Source: Zygnema cylindricum (lineage: Eukaryota; Streptophyta; Zygnematophyceae; Zygnematales; Zygnemataceae). Taken from it: DNA of 62,004 nucleotides. Positions within the stretch are counted from its first letter, which is position 1. Each line of letters starts with the position of its first letter. The position numbers and the translations under genes are program-made. The notes under the pieces were generated by a model. The model was not told the origin of the DNA, made no database searches, and saw only the letters and a program-made list of their open reading frames with translations. Shown one piece after another: positions 48,604-59,345 of this stretch. The DNA lies in the NCBI GenBank assembly GCA_037447655.1, contig JBBHKE010003439.1:11260-73263 (forward strand). Reading direction: 5' to 3'.

Positions 48604-49375
48604 TTTTATAAAAGTAGCAAAAACCGTCTTGAAGGTCGGCAGTTTCGAAGTGTTAATGGTGTAACCAGTGGTCTCCCTTTTTGCAGAGTGTTCTCTTTGT
48701 TGAGCGGAAACAAGAATTTCTTGTATGGAAATGAGGAAATATCAGAACTTCCGGGTTTGGTATTGTAGGTTTTTAGGTGTTATTTGAGTTTTTTAAGGTT
48801 TTATTTGGGTTTTTTCAGGGTTTTTGGGGTTTTTCTTGTAAATCCACGAAACGGTGTATAAATGGAAGTGTAAAACATGGATAGCTTATATATAGTGTTA
48901 TTGCAAGTATTTTTCTATTTTAAATGGCGTTTTGTTCTTTCTACTTAAATGTTCCTTGCGGTGTTTTAAACATGTCGCTTGGTATAATAATTTTTAGGCG
49001 TTTTATGGGGTTTTAGGGTTTTTTTTATTTAAGGCGAACTCTCTTGTTAAGAATTTTAAATCATTTGTATAAAAAGCTCACAAAGGTTCGTCAAAAAATA
49101 TACTTCCTTGAGAGTGAAACGTAAGAGGAAAACCTAATGTAGCTAAAAAAAAAAAAAGGTTTAAATTTCTAAGTTTTATCCTCGTTTCAAGGGTAAATTC
49201 GAACGATTCGTACAAATTTTTGGTTAACTCTTGAAACCGTATGATTTACTCTCAACATAAGTGTCAATTTCTTCTATGTGAATATCATGTTTGTGTTTGT
49301 GTTTTTTGTGATTTTGTGTTTTTGTGTTTTTGTGTTTTTGGGTCTTTGATGGTTGCCCAATAATAACAGAAAATG

Positions 49376-50419
49376 TACTCTGTGACTCGCTATTAGTGTT
49401 AATATCACTAATTTGTCCCATTTTACTTTGCGTTCTAAACAGAAAATAATGTGAGTGACACCGATTGTTTTTTGTTCCCGCAGATTCTTTCTGTTGTTCA
49501 CAATCGTCCACGCATTTGGATTGGAGATATAATCATTAACACAAAAACAATCCCTTTTACTATTGTTGGGTATCGGGTAATTTCATATCGCGATAATTTC
49601 GATATTCGATATATCGAATATCGATCGAGCAAACTTCTCGATATATCGTACCAAGACCAACAAAAATTATCGCGATATATATTGCAATATATAGTATTTT
49701 TAAAATTTAATATTTTATATAATATGTTATTTTAGCGATGAAGACAAATTGTTTGACACGAGACGTACGACGTGATTTTCGTTCCGTGAAGGTAGACGCC
49801 GCAAAATGTAACCGACAAAAAAGTAATAATTCTGTAATTCATATTATTAATTATTTAGTACGTAGAGATTTCACATACGAAAAGGTCACACTAATTAAGT
49901 CAAAGTATAATCTGAAAAAAAAATTACAGACTTTTCTTTTCATGCCTTCAGGCATGAATACCTACCAATCTGCAGGCATTTTTGCAAGCATCTACCAATC
50001 TGCAGATTGGTAGACATTACGGCTTATCCATTTCCAGCGACTAATATTATAGAAAGCTTACACTTTTAGTTTTCTCCATGGATTCCCAAGGGATGAGAGG
50101 AAGAATGGGAGGTGAAGAGGAAAATGACACTGAAATGCTTCCGGATATTTACTACCAGCTGCAGCAGCATTAGTTCTAGCAGCAGTGCAAAAATAGTTAT
50201 AATTTTTGTTTTAAAAAGCCTCGATATATTGACGATACGATATATCGGCCGATATGTCGACGATATATCGCGATAGTTAGCTTTTCGATATATCGAAGCG
50301 ATATATCGATTATCGGGTACCTGAAATTCGATATATATCGAATATCGGCAAATGGTCCACAATTCCCAACACTACTTTTTACTAATAATTGATCGACACT
50401 AATAGCGAGTCACCGTGTA
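49376..50419. mobile_element. TA-flanked inverted-repeat element, family A, interrupted by a hAT MITE
   Basis: The left end contains TGACTCGCTATTAGTGTTAA and the right end contains ACTAATAGCGAGTCACCGTG followed by TA. These are inverted repeats related to the other family A ends. The element at 49561-50374 is inserted inside, so the original length was about 220 bp. Confidence 0.7.
49561..50374. mobile_element. hAT-type MITE (814 bp), nested
   Basis: It begins TATTGTTGGGTATCGGGTAA and ends in the mirror, TTCCCAACACTA. The flanks CCTTTTAC and CTTTTTAC match at 7 of 8 positions, consistent with an 8-bp duplication that has taken one mutation. Subterminal regions are dense in atatcgcgat and cgatatatcg palindromes, as in the copy at 17597-18461. 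Confidence 0.75.
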
Positions 50420-50474
50420 ACGGTGAATTCCTTTGAGATAAAAAAAAATGTTTATTATATTACTATAAATCAAT

Positions 50475-51860
50475 CAGTGTAGTACCGACTTTTTTGTAAA
50501 GCACGATGGTAAACCATCGGAGTCCATGGGAACAAAAAAGGGCAGCAATGCTAAAACTGAAAAACTACATGTGGAGGGAAGCAAACAAAAGGGATTAGCA
50601 AGGCAAAAGCAACGAACAAACAGAAAAAAGACAGGTAAAACAAAGACAACCAAAGAAAAACAAACACTTAAGGAAAGACCCAACAAAAAATAGACACCTA
50701 AGGAAAGACCCAATAGACTGTGAAAACTAAAATGACCCAACCCAAGCTCAACATAACTAAAAACCTACGAAAAGCAACCGCGTAAGTCCCCGAATCTCGG
50801 GGGAGAACAAAGAGGGAGTTGCGGAATACGCCGACGATAACCCAAGCTCAACATAACTAAAAACCTACGAAAAGCAACCGCGTAAGTCCCCGAATCTCGG
50901 GGGAGAACAAAGAGGGAGTTGCGGAATACGCCGACGATCCATAACCGTCATAGACGATCGAAGGAGGTTATAAACTTGCACTTGTTGTAAACCCAAAAAA
51001 AAATGTTGACGATAAAAAGAAGTAAGGACCGCGAGGGCTCTAAGGTCCCCGCCGCTCAAATGAGCGCCGACTACAAGCACAAAGAAACTCCTCCAACCGC
51101 ATCACAGACAGCCAGTCCAACATGTCGAGCCGTTGATTAACAAATGTATCCGAAGTAAGGTTCGCCAAAATAACGTCACCAAATATGCGACGTGCACCAT
51201 CAAGTAGTACAATATCAATCCGACGCAAAGGAATAATATGGGAAATCTCCTAGCGATCATAAAATCCCCATTCTCAAAAGCGATAGTCGCGATGGTGTCA
51301 CGGATAGTGTCGTGGGCCTAAATCAACTAGCTTTGGGAGCAACGAAGCGAATAGATGCCGACGGGCTCAAGAACATGGTCACACGAGCAAAAAAAAAAGT
51401 GAAGGAAAGGTGGATGAGGGAGGCCAAGCCAAAACTTGGCGTGGTGAATTGAGCAAGCGTGAAATGGATGAAATAGGTGAAGCCGATAACCAAGCCCCCG
51501 GACTAGGTCCACCACAAGAGAGAAATCGTGCACGCCAAGAATTGAAAGGAAGCGCCTCGAGAAGCTCGGTCTTAATGGCAACAACAACCTGATCACAAAT
51601 GAATTCTTAAACGTGCAATTAATGTCGTATAAAGAGTTGAAAGAATCGGCATGTCCGCGACCATAATTAGGAGGAGGAGAACATCACGCATCCAAAATGG
51701 CCCGTGGTGAGCACACCCTCCGAAACAAAAGGGACACCAAAAGCAAGAACATAAGTGTCCGCATCCAACGAACAAGAGACAAGGATGGAGGCAAGAAGGT
51801 ACTTGCTTCCCAAATAGGCATTATAGCAACACAAGCCTTCAAGCCGTCAATAGGAAACCC
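50475..51860 (-). repeat. Dispersed repeat, copy 2, with internal duplication; possible retroelement 3' part
   Basis: The minus strand of 50760-51080 is similar to 21120-21500. The presumed 3' end near 50495 has a hairpin, GATGGTTTACCATC, and a related gatggtataccatc lies at 59624. Frames in 51040-51775 on the minus strand are broken. The copia element inserted at its upper boundary (51864), and sequence of similar composition continues after it at 57566, so one older repeat was probably split. Confidence 0.4.
50741..50938. repeat. 100-bp perfect tandem duplication
   Basis: Two units beginning CCCAAGCTCAACATAAC (50741 and 50841) are identical over at least 98 bp, so the event is very recent or maintained by gene conversion. 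It lies within the dispersed repeat. Confidence 0.95.
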
Positions 51861-51864
51861 AAAC

Positions 51865-52530
51865 TATTGAAAAGTAAGCTTTAGTAAGTCTTAGAAATTA
51901 GAGTCTAAGACTTAGAATGTTTTTGGACCACCACTTATTCAATATAAGGTATATTTAGTGTGGATTTTTAGTATCTACTGGAATAATTATCTTTGAGTAA
52001 ATTAGCGTGTATGGTCACCTATGAATGTAGACGTGAAACATATCTCCCGAATTTTTTGGGTCTAGATATTGTTACTAGACAATTTTGGACCAAGTACTTA
52101 GAATTTTGTTAGTAGATATTTAGGTGAACCCTGTACATACGTTTTAGATGTTTTCTAGATCTTTTGAGTATTTAGTTCAGTTAGGATTGATCAATTCGAC
52201 ACAGAATGTACATTCTACACAGAGTTAAGGAAATAAGAGCACTAAGTGCGGTTTAAGTTGTTTTGTGCTCTATTGTCTTTGATTTGCTTGTAGTACATGT
52301 TTGTTTAGTTGAAAGACCTCTTTCATTTGTAGTTACATATCTTACAGTATTGATCTAGTCTGATAGGTATTCCTCTTTGGGTTTGCTTCCGCTAATATGT
52401 TTGATAATGGCTCAGCTCTTGCTGCAAGTGCTCCTATTAGCCCTAGTGGGACAAATATCCCAGCTGGTGTAAGTGTGACTCCTAGTGGGAGTGGATCACA
52501 ACCGAGTCTAAATGCCCATGACCTTCAACA
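51865..52530 (+). repeat. 5' LTR of copia element (666 bp)
   Basis: It runs from TATTGAAAAGTAAGC to ACCTTCAACA, with imperfect inverted ends TATTG/CAACA. The canonical first TG is TA in both LTRs. An ATG at 52397 opens a frame that runs out of the LTR into the internal region. Confidence 0.9.
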
Positions 52531-55500
52531 GGTTATGGGCCCACCGCCCAAATAGCCTATCTTTGATGGATCAGACTACCTGTATTGGGAAGATATGCTG
52601 AGCTCCTATTTTGAAGAGAGGGACTTGTCATCCATTGTGGATGGGACAGCTGATGAGACTGCACCGGATTGGAGAAATCTCCACTGCCTCAATGTCTTGA
52701 AGCAATATATGACAAAAGAGTTGGTAATGTCTTACCTTGAGATGTAAAAGGCTTCTCAAATCTGGTTTAGTGTACATTCTATGTATGTTCAGCTTGATGT
52801 CAGTATTCAGACTAATACAGCAACAGAAAATGTCACTGTTTAGACTAATATAGCAACAAAAATCTTTGAATTTTGATATTCTGGAGGTAGTATGTCAGAT
52901 TATTGCCATGTTATGAAAAGGTTGTTCCTTCAGAGTACAAGTCAGATTATTGCCATGCTATGAAAAGGTTGTTCCTTCAAAGTACAAGTGCAGGTGGGGA
53001 CTTTTCACCACCTCAGCATGTTATGTTATTGATGAGAACTTTACCCAATGAATATACGGGAGCCATGGACGGGCTTAAGGCTCTTCCAAAGCGTCAATGG
53101 AACATAGCATTAGCAATTCAACTTATTTTGAGTGAAGAAACTAACGAGATTTCACAAAGAGGTAGTAATAAGTTTGTTCAGGCACTAGCTAACCAATTTT
53201 CAGATTCTAAGATCAGTTTTCAGATTCTAAGATTGGCAGTGGCAGTGGCAGAGGTAGTGGTCTTAGAAGGTCACCTTTGACATGCTATTACTGTGATGAA
53301 AAAGGGCATGTGTTCAGAATATGTAATGCATACAAGAGAGCGAAAGCCACAAGAAGTTTTCGCTCTGGATGGGACGAAAGTCGGGTTCCTTCTGAATCAA
53401 GTGGTCGACCAACTACTCTCTTCAATGAACTTAAGGAGGAGGACGTGAGCAGCTTTAACACCAACAGCAAAAAGAAATACTTTGCAATGGCACATGCAAT
53501 GGAAGGCGTGGAGGAAGACAAATGGACAATGGACTCTGGTGCATCTGCAGACATGTGCCGCAATCGCCATCTGTTTGAGAGTATTTAATCTATTTCACCC
53601 ATCAAAATTTGTTTTAGTGATGATACCTTTGTTGAGTCAAAAGCAAAAGGGAGGGTGTCACTTATGTTGAACGTAGAGGGAAAACCTGTGAAAAGGGTCT
53701 CGGAAGATGTGTTGCACGTCCTAGCTTTTAAAAGAAACTTTTACTCTACGTTAGTGGTAGAAAAGAAAGGTTTTAAAACTATATATGAGAATGGAAAGAA
53801 AACAGTGGGTAAGAATGGGAAAATAGTTGTAGAGGGATTTGCTGGAGGAAACAATTTGTATCAGTTGAGTCTTGCAAATGATAATGACAATGATGTTATG
53901 TACTCAAGTGTAATCACTGATTGTGATTTATGGCATAAACGTTTAGGACATGTGAATTATGATAGATTAGAAAAAATGGTAAATCAAAAAATGGTGGAAG
54001 GTGTAAAAATTAGTTAAAAACCAACATCAAATGTATCTGATGGTTGTGCAATGGGAAAAATTCATAAGTTGCCTTCCCTTCGCAAACTGATCATAGAAGT
54101 AGCAAGGTGCTAGAACTAATTTATTCAGATGTATGGGGGCCATCTAGGTATCCATCTGTGGGAGGTGCTAAGATTATGCTTACCTATACTGATGACTATA
54201 GTAGATTTACTACAATTTATTTTTTGAAAAGTAAGGATGAAGTCTTTTCAAAATTTAAGGAGTATAAGGCTTGAGTTGAAAATCTGTATTGGAGAAAGAT
54301 AGCAAGATTCATATCAGATAATGGGGGGGAGTACATTTCTAACGAGTTTGCACAATTCCTAAAATTGCATGGAATCTCACGTCAGCTAATCGTTCCTTAT
54401 TCTCTGGAACAAAACGGTGTTTCAGAGAGGATAAATAGGACCATATCAGAGTGTGCTAGGACAATGATGGCTGATATGGATATAGATTTCAAACTGGTTG
54501 ATATGGACATAGATTTCAAATTTTTGCCAGAGGCTATGCATTGTGCAGCTTATGTGAGAAACACGCTAGAAACAAAGGCATTAAAAGATAAAAACCCCTA
54601 CGAAATGTGGATAGGACACAAACCAGAAGTAAGTCATTTCAAAGTTTTTGGAAGTAAGATATTTATGCTAGATAATGATCCACAAAAATAGAAATTAGAG
54701 CCAAAAGGCATACCATGGATATTTCTAGGGTATGATGATCATGCCAAGGGTTATAAAATATATGGCATTAAGAGAAATAGAGTTGTGGTAGCCAGAAACA
54801 TCATAGTGAAGGATGAGGGAAAAAGAGTAGATGTATTTAGTCAGCGTACCGATGATAAGAAAGATCGAAGTGTTGATTATTTCTTTTTAGAGGAAAATCC
54901 TATGTTTTTCAAGAAAAAAATAGAATGTGCATCTACATCAGCTCAAAGTGACTTGCAGTCATCTTCTCCACCAGAAACAGGAAGTGTTATGCCCGAAAGA
55001 GTTGCAGACTCTCCTCTACCTCAAGCCGAAAGTGAATCACAAGAAAAATCACAGGTATCGAGGAGGAGGACCCAACTATCTATATCAGCGACAGAATTTC
55101 GAGGTGGAGTTAGGCGAAGTGCGCGACTTCAGGGGAGAAAATGCAGCCTTTGCTCACTCAGCACACACAGAAGAGCCTTTAACGTTAACGGAAGCTTTTT
55201 CGAGTAATGAAAGGGAACACTGGGTGGAAGCGGTCAATGACGAAATGAAGTCCATCATAGAGGCCGAAACATGGGATCTGGAGGAACTTCCTCCAAGAAG
55301 AAAGGCTGTTGGAAGTAAATGGGTGTTTCAATTTAAATTGAACCCAGATAATACCATAGACAGGTATAAGGCTCGCTTGGTTGCTATGGGATATAATCAA
55401 AAGGAGGGGATAGATTATGAAGAAACTTTTTCACCGGTTGTAAGGTTTCCATCTTCCGCATCTTATTTACAGTAGCTGCCATAGAGGATTTTGACATCCA

Positions 55501-56690
55501 CCAAATGGATGTCAAAACGGCCTTTTTGCATGGTGATTTAGATGAGGTCATTTATATGAAGCAGCTAGAGGGTTATGAGGAAGCAGGAAAAGAAAATCTT
55601 GTGTGCGGACTTTTAAAATCTTTGTATGGCCTAAAACAGGCCCATAAGCAATGGAACCGAAAGTTAGAAAAGTTCTTGACAAGATTAGGATTTACTAGAA
55701 TTAGTTCAGATCATTCAATATATGTGATGTGTGGTGATAATCTTGATGAGGTGATATTCATTGTTGTGTATGTTGGTGTTTTGATGCTAATTAGTAGGAA
55801 CAAAGAATAGCTAGAGTAAAACACGCTCTTAATTCACAATTTGAAATGAAGGATTTGGGTGAGGCAAGATATATCATTGGAATACAAGTTGAAAGAGATA
55901 GAGAAATGAAAATCATTAGGCTAACTCAAAAAGAAGCGATAGGAAACATGTTGGAAAAATTTGGCTTGGCTGATGCCAAAGGTTGTGCAACTCCTATGGA
56001 GTATAAGCAGAAACTTGAAAGAATGGAGCATGAGTTTGGATTCATAATAGATGAGGAACTTAGTGCAGAAGAGCAAAAATTTATGTCCCAAGTACCCTTC
56101 AGACAAGTAGAAGGAAGTCTGATTTACTTCATGAATTGCACTAGGCCCGATGTAGCTGCAGCTGGTTGTGTGTTGAGCAGAAGTCTACAAAATCCACGAA
56201 AGAGAGATTCGGAGGCAGCAAAAAGGGTCTTAAGATATCTTGTTGGGACTAGAAATCTTTGGCTTACTTTGGGAGGGGACAAAGTTAGCATTAATAATTG
56301 GAGTGATGTTAGCTATGGTGCTGTGCCTAGTAGAAAGTCTTCAACTGGGTATGTCATTCAGATTGGAAGTGGAACTTGTAGTTGGAGTAGTAAACTTCAA
56401 AAAGTCACGGCACAATCGACCATGGAAGCCGAATACATGGCTGCGAGCGCAACTTTAAAAAAGTTGCTTTGGATTAAGGCATTTCTTCAAGAATTGGGGT
56501 TTACACAACACGGAACACAAATAATGTGGTGCGACAATCAGGCAGCCATTTCTATGGCTACAAATCCAAGTCACCATTCAAAGAGTAAGCACATGGACAT
56601 TTGGCTACATTTGATACGAGAAAAAGTATTTGCAAGAGTGGTGAAACTTTGTGGACATGTTGACAAAAGCCCTTCCATCTCCTAAGTTGG
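52397..56690 (+). pseudogene. copia gag-pol remnant
   Basis: The gag frame starts at 52397 within the LTR, crosses the primer-binding site and meets TAG at 52553; gag homology (FDGSDYLYWEDML) continues in the same frame. A CCHC zinc knuckle (CYYCDEKGHVFRIC) lies at 53283, a protease motif (WTMDSGA) at 53523, and an integrase zinc-binding motif (WHKRLGH) at 53930. Integrase catalytic-core segments include YSDVWGPS and SDNGGEYIS. Reverse transcriptase covers 55200-55800 (GSKWVFQFKLN, MDVKTAFLHGDL, SLYGLKQAHKQWN). The usual catalytic YVDD is YVGV here, so two key aspartates are lost. RNase H lies at 56280-56660 (TAQSTMEAEYMA). At least five stops or frameshifts are present. Tandem duplications of 47 bp (52896/52943), 19 bp (near 53200) and 27 bp (54473/54500) lie inside the genes. 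Confidence 0.9.
52531..52545 (+). promoter_or_regulatory. Primer-binding site: internal (half-tRNA) initiator-Met type
   Basis: GGTTATGGGCCCACC directly follows the LTR. It is complementary to the anticodon-stem region of plant-type initiator tRNA-Met as I recall it, not to the tRNA 3' end. The same half-tRNA priming mode is known for Drosophila copia and yeast Ty5. Confidence 0.8.
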
Positions 56691-56739
56691 AGTACTGCAG
56701 AAAAGCATGTGGTATTGGTGAGTAATTCTTCTAAAGCTT

Positions 56740-56747
56740 AAGGGGAG
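56740..56747 (+). promoter_or_regulatory. Polypurine tract of copia element
   Basis: AAGGGGAG lies immediately before the 3' LTR, the expected plus-strand primer. Confidence 0.8.
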
Positions 56748-57560
56748 TATTGAAAAGTAAGCTTTAGTAAGTCTTAGAAATTAGAGTCTAGGACTTAGAA
56801 TATTTTTGGACCACCACTTATTCAATATTATGTATATTTAGTGTGGATTTTTAGTATCTACTAAAATAGTTATCTGTGAGTAAATTAGTGTGTGCGGCCG
56901 GAATATTTTTGGACCACCACTTTTTCAATATTAGGCATATTTAGTGTGGATTTTTAGTATCTACTGAAATAGTTATCTTTGAGTAAATTAGTGTGTACGG
57001 CCGCCTATGAATGTAGACGTGAAACATATCTCCCGTATTTTTTGGGTCTAGATATTGTTACTAGACAATTTTGGTCCAAGTACTTAGAATTTTGTTAGTA
57101 GATATTTAGGTGAACCCTGTACATACGTTTTAGATGTTTTTTAGATCTTTTGAGTATTTAGTTCAATTAGGATTGATCAATTTGACACAAAATGTACATT
57201 CTACACAGAGTTAAGGAAATGAGAGCACTAAGTGCAGTTTAAGGTGTTTTGTGCTCTATTGTTTTTGATTTGCTTGTAGTACATGTTTTTTTTGTTGAAA
57301 GACCTCTTTCATTTGAAGTTACATATCTTTCAGTATTGATCTAGTCTGATACGTATTCCTCTTTGGGTTTGCTTCCGCTAACATGTTTGATAATGGCTCA
57401 TCTCTTCCTGCAAGTGCTCCTGTTAGCCCTAGTGCTGCAACACTCCTATTAGCCCTAGTGCTTCACCTGCTCCTCCAGGGACGAATATCCCAGCTGGTGC
57501 AAGTTTGACTCTTAGTGGGAGTGGATCACAGCCAAGTCTAAATGCCCATGACTTTCAACA
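56748..57560 (+). repeat. 3' LTR of copia element (813 bp) with internal duplications
   Basis: It is homologous to 51865-52530 but 147 bp longer. A 103-bp tandem duplication (units from 56798 and 56901) and about 44 extra bases near 57425-57475, themselves a repeat of ttagccctagtgct, explain the difference. It contains the same gag start codon region at about 57383, with the frame shifted afterwards. Confidence 0.9.
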
Positions 57561-57565
57561 CAAAC

Positions 57566-59100
57566 TGCCAACAAAGAGGCATGCAAGCAAACTTTAGGCC
57601 CCGACTCGCGATCAAAAGCCCAACAGCCTAACAAAGTGTGAAGGACGTCCATGAGGCGATCATCAAAGGCAAAAAGGCAAAGACAAACGAAAAAAAGGTG
57701 GGAAGGTCATCCACATGGGAGGAATCTGTTTGAGGAGCATAATCAAGAAACTGGGTTACGAAAGAATCCAAATCAAGCGGGCAACCCAACGCAAGAATGA
57801 CCCCTATAGATGAGTTTGAAAACCAAGAGGGGGGGTGAAAGAAGGTGGAATAACACACGGGGTACAAATAAACACACTTAGAGGGTTGGGAAGAAAGGAT
57901 ATCAAAACCTCGTGAACTCGATTCACAGGGTGAAACATCGCAAAATAGGTCATAAATAGTGCATAATGGACTTTTTGTTGAAAGATGGGGGGAAGTGGTA
58001 ACGGTTTTGATCAAAGCATCTCAATCCATGAGAAAACACTTTGATTCGTTAATCTTGTTGATGGAGTGTTGTAAAGGGGTAGGTGTTGGTGGATGAAGAG
58101 CGCAGAGAACCTTGAGAGTTGTAACAGCCTGAGGAGCACGATTTAATGGTTAGAGGGCGCGAACCGCCCGAGAAAGCTTGCCAACACGACCCAAATGAAC
58201 AACACGTTAATAAAAGGATGGGACATTCAATGGCCTAGATATACCACGCGGTGTGAGAGATACACTATCAACAAGATCCTCATGCTCTACATGAAGGCCC
58301 CTCCAATCACCTCAAAGGAAACGCTGACATCGAGCCATAGTCTTTCGAGCCACGCTACCACCTCCACGACCTTGTAGGACTAAGACCCAAATAGAAAACA
58401 TAAAGAGGAGGTGCCAAGGACCAACATATGTGGGATCGGAGAAAATACCGGTCAAAGGGAGATGGAGAGCGTTCAGTACTACAATATGCATAACCAATGG
58501 AATCCGCGTGTATAACGGAGGATGGGGGGATCGCTTATCATAAGCTTCGAGGAAGTTTAGGTCGCATACAAAAGCCAATCCTCGATCGTAGGGTTGGACG
58601 AAAGTGTGGTGGAAGGAAGGGTAGTGGATGAAGGGCTAGCGAAGGCCAAGAATCCTCGACAAATCTGTGTATGCCGGGCTTAACTGACACCGACCATGAA
58701 ATGGTTATGACACCGACGACAATTTATACGTGTGAGGTTTTTGTACGAGGTTTAGGTGGAGGAGATGGGAGAGGGAGAAGGGGGAAGGAAGTGGGACCTG
58801 GCATGGTCAATGAATCACGAGGAGATGCGTGGTAATTCATATACTGAGAGGAAGAGAAATTGGGCGATAAGAAGCTAAAATGGGGGAGAGGAAAAAAAAT
58901 CATGTGTAATAGATGGTGAAAATAGTAGTGGGATAGAAAGACAATGGGTAAGGTTGGAGAAAATAGGGAGAGGAGGGAAAAGAGAGATATCGAAAAAGGA
59001 ACCAGAAGGGGACGTGGGAGAGGGAAAAGGATTGAACCATTAGTGTAGAAGGAGGGGGGATGTTGGGGTGAATCGCCAAAAAGGAAAAAGGGGAGGGGAG
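57566..59100. other. Repeat-like region flanking the copia element
   Basis: This is G+C-richer than most of the window and similar in composition to 51100-51860. It has broken minus-strand frames without recognisable domains. It probably is the other part of the older repeat split by the copia insertion. Confidence 0.35.
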
Positions 59101-59109
59101 AGTAAGCAA

Positions 59110-59345
59110 TTTGACGTCGAAAAAAAAGAGAGGGGGGGAAAGAGGATTTAAGTGTTAGTTTTGGTTGGGGGGGAGAGAGGGAAGAAATAGATGTTGAAAA
59201 AAAGGGGGGGGGGGGTTAAAAGAATGCTTTGGTAAGGGGGGAGAAGGGGGGGGGGAAAGAATGGTGAGGGGGGGAGAGATAAAGAGATGGGCCGGGATAG
59301 GGGGGGGGGGGGGGGGGGAGACGAAAGACAATTGTGGGTTTTTTT
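59110..59345. repeat. G-rich tract with a 19-base G run
   Basis: A series of G runs (7-10 bases) culminates in 19 consecutive G at 59300-59318, followed by a T run at 59339-59356. It could form G-quadruplexes and may be an assembly-sensitive site. Confidence 0.85.

Larger units (their letters stand above)
51865..57560 (+). mobile_element. Ty1/copia LTR retrotransposon, full length, inactivated
   Basis: A 5' LTR (51865-52530), primer-binding site, gag-pol remnants in copia order (protease, integrase, reverse transcriptase, RNase H), a polypurine tract (AAGGGGAG, 56740-56747) and a 3' LTR (56748-57560) are bounded by a 5-bp target duplication CAAAC (51860-51864, 57561-57565). The gene order, integrase before reverse transcriptase, defines copia. 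Several stops and frameshifts, many caused by short tandem duplications, make it defective. The LTRs are clearly related but differ at scattered sites and by two duplications in the 3' copy, so the insertion is not very recent. Confidence 0.95.

Noticed and set aside
56748-57560. Possibility that the gag-like sequence after the 3' LTR is a second, truncated element
   Set aside because: The primer-binding site and the CAAAC target duplication place this sequence inside the LTR, so no second element is needed.
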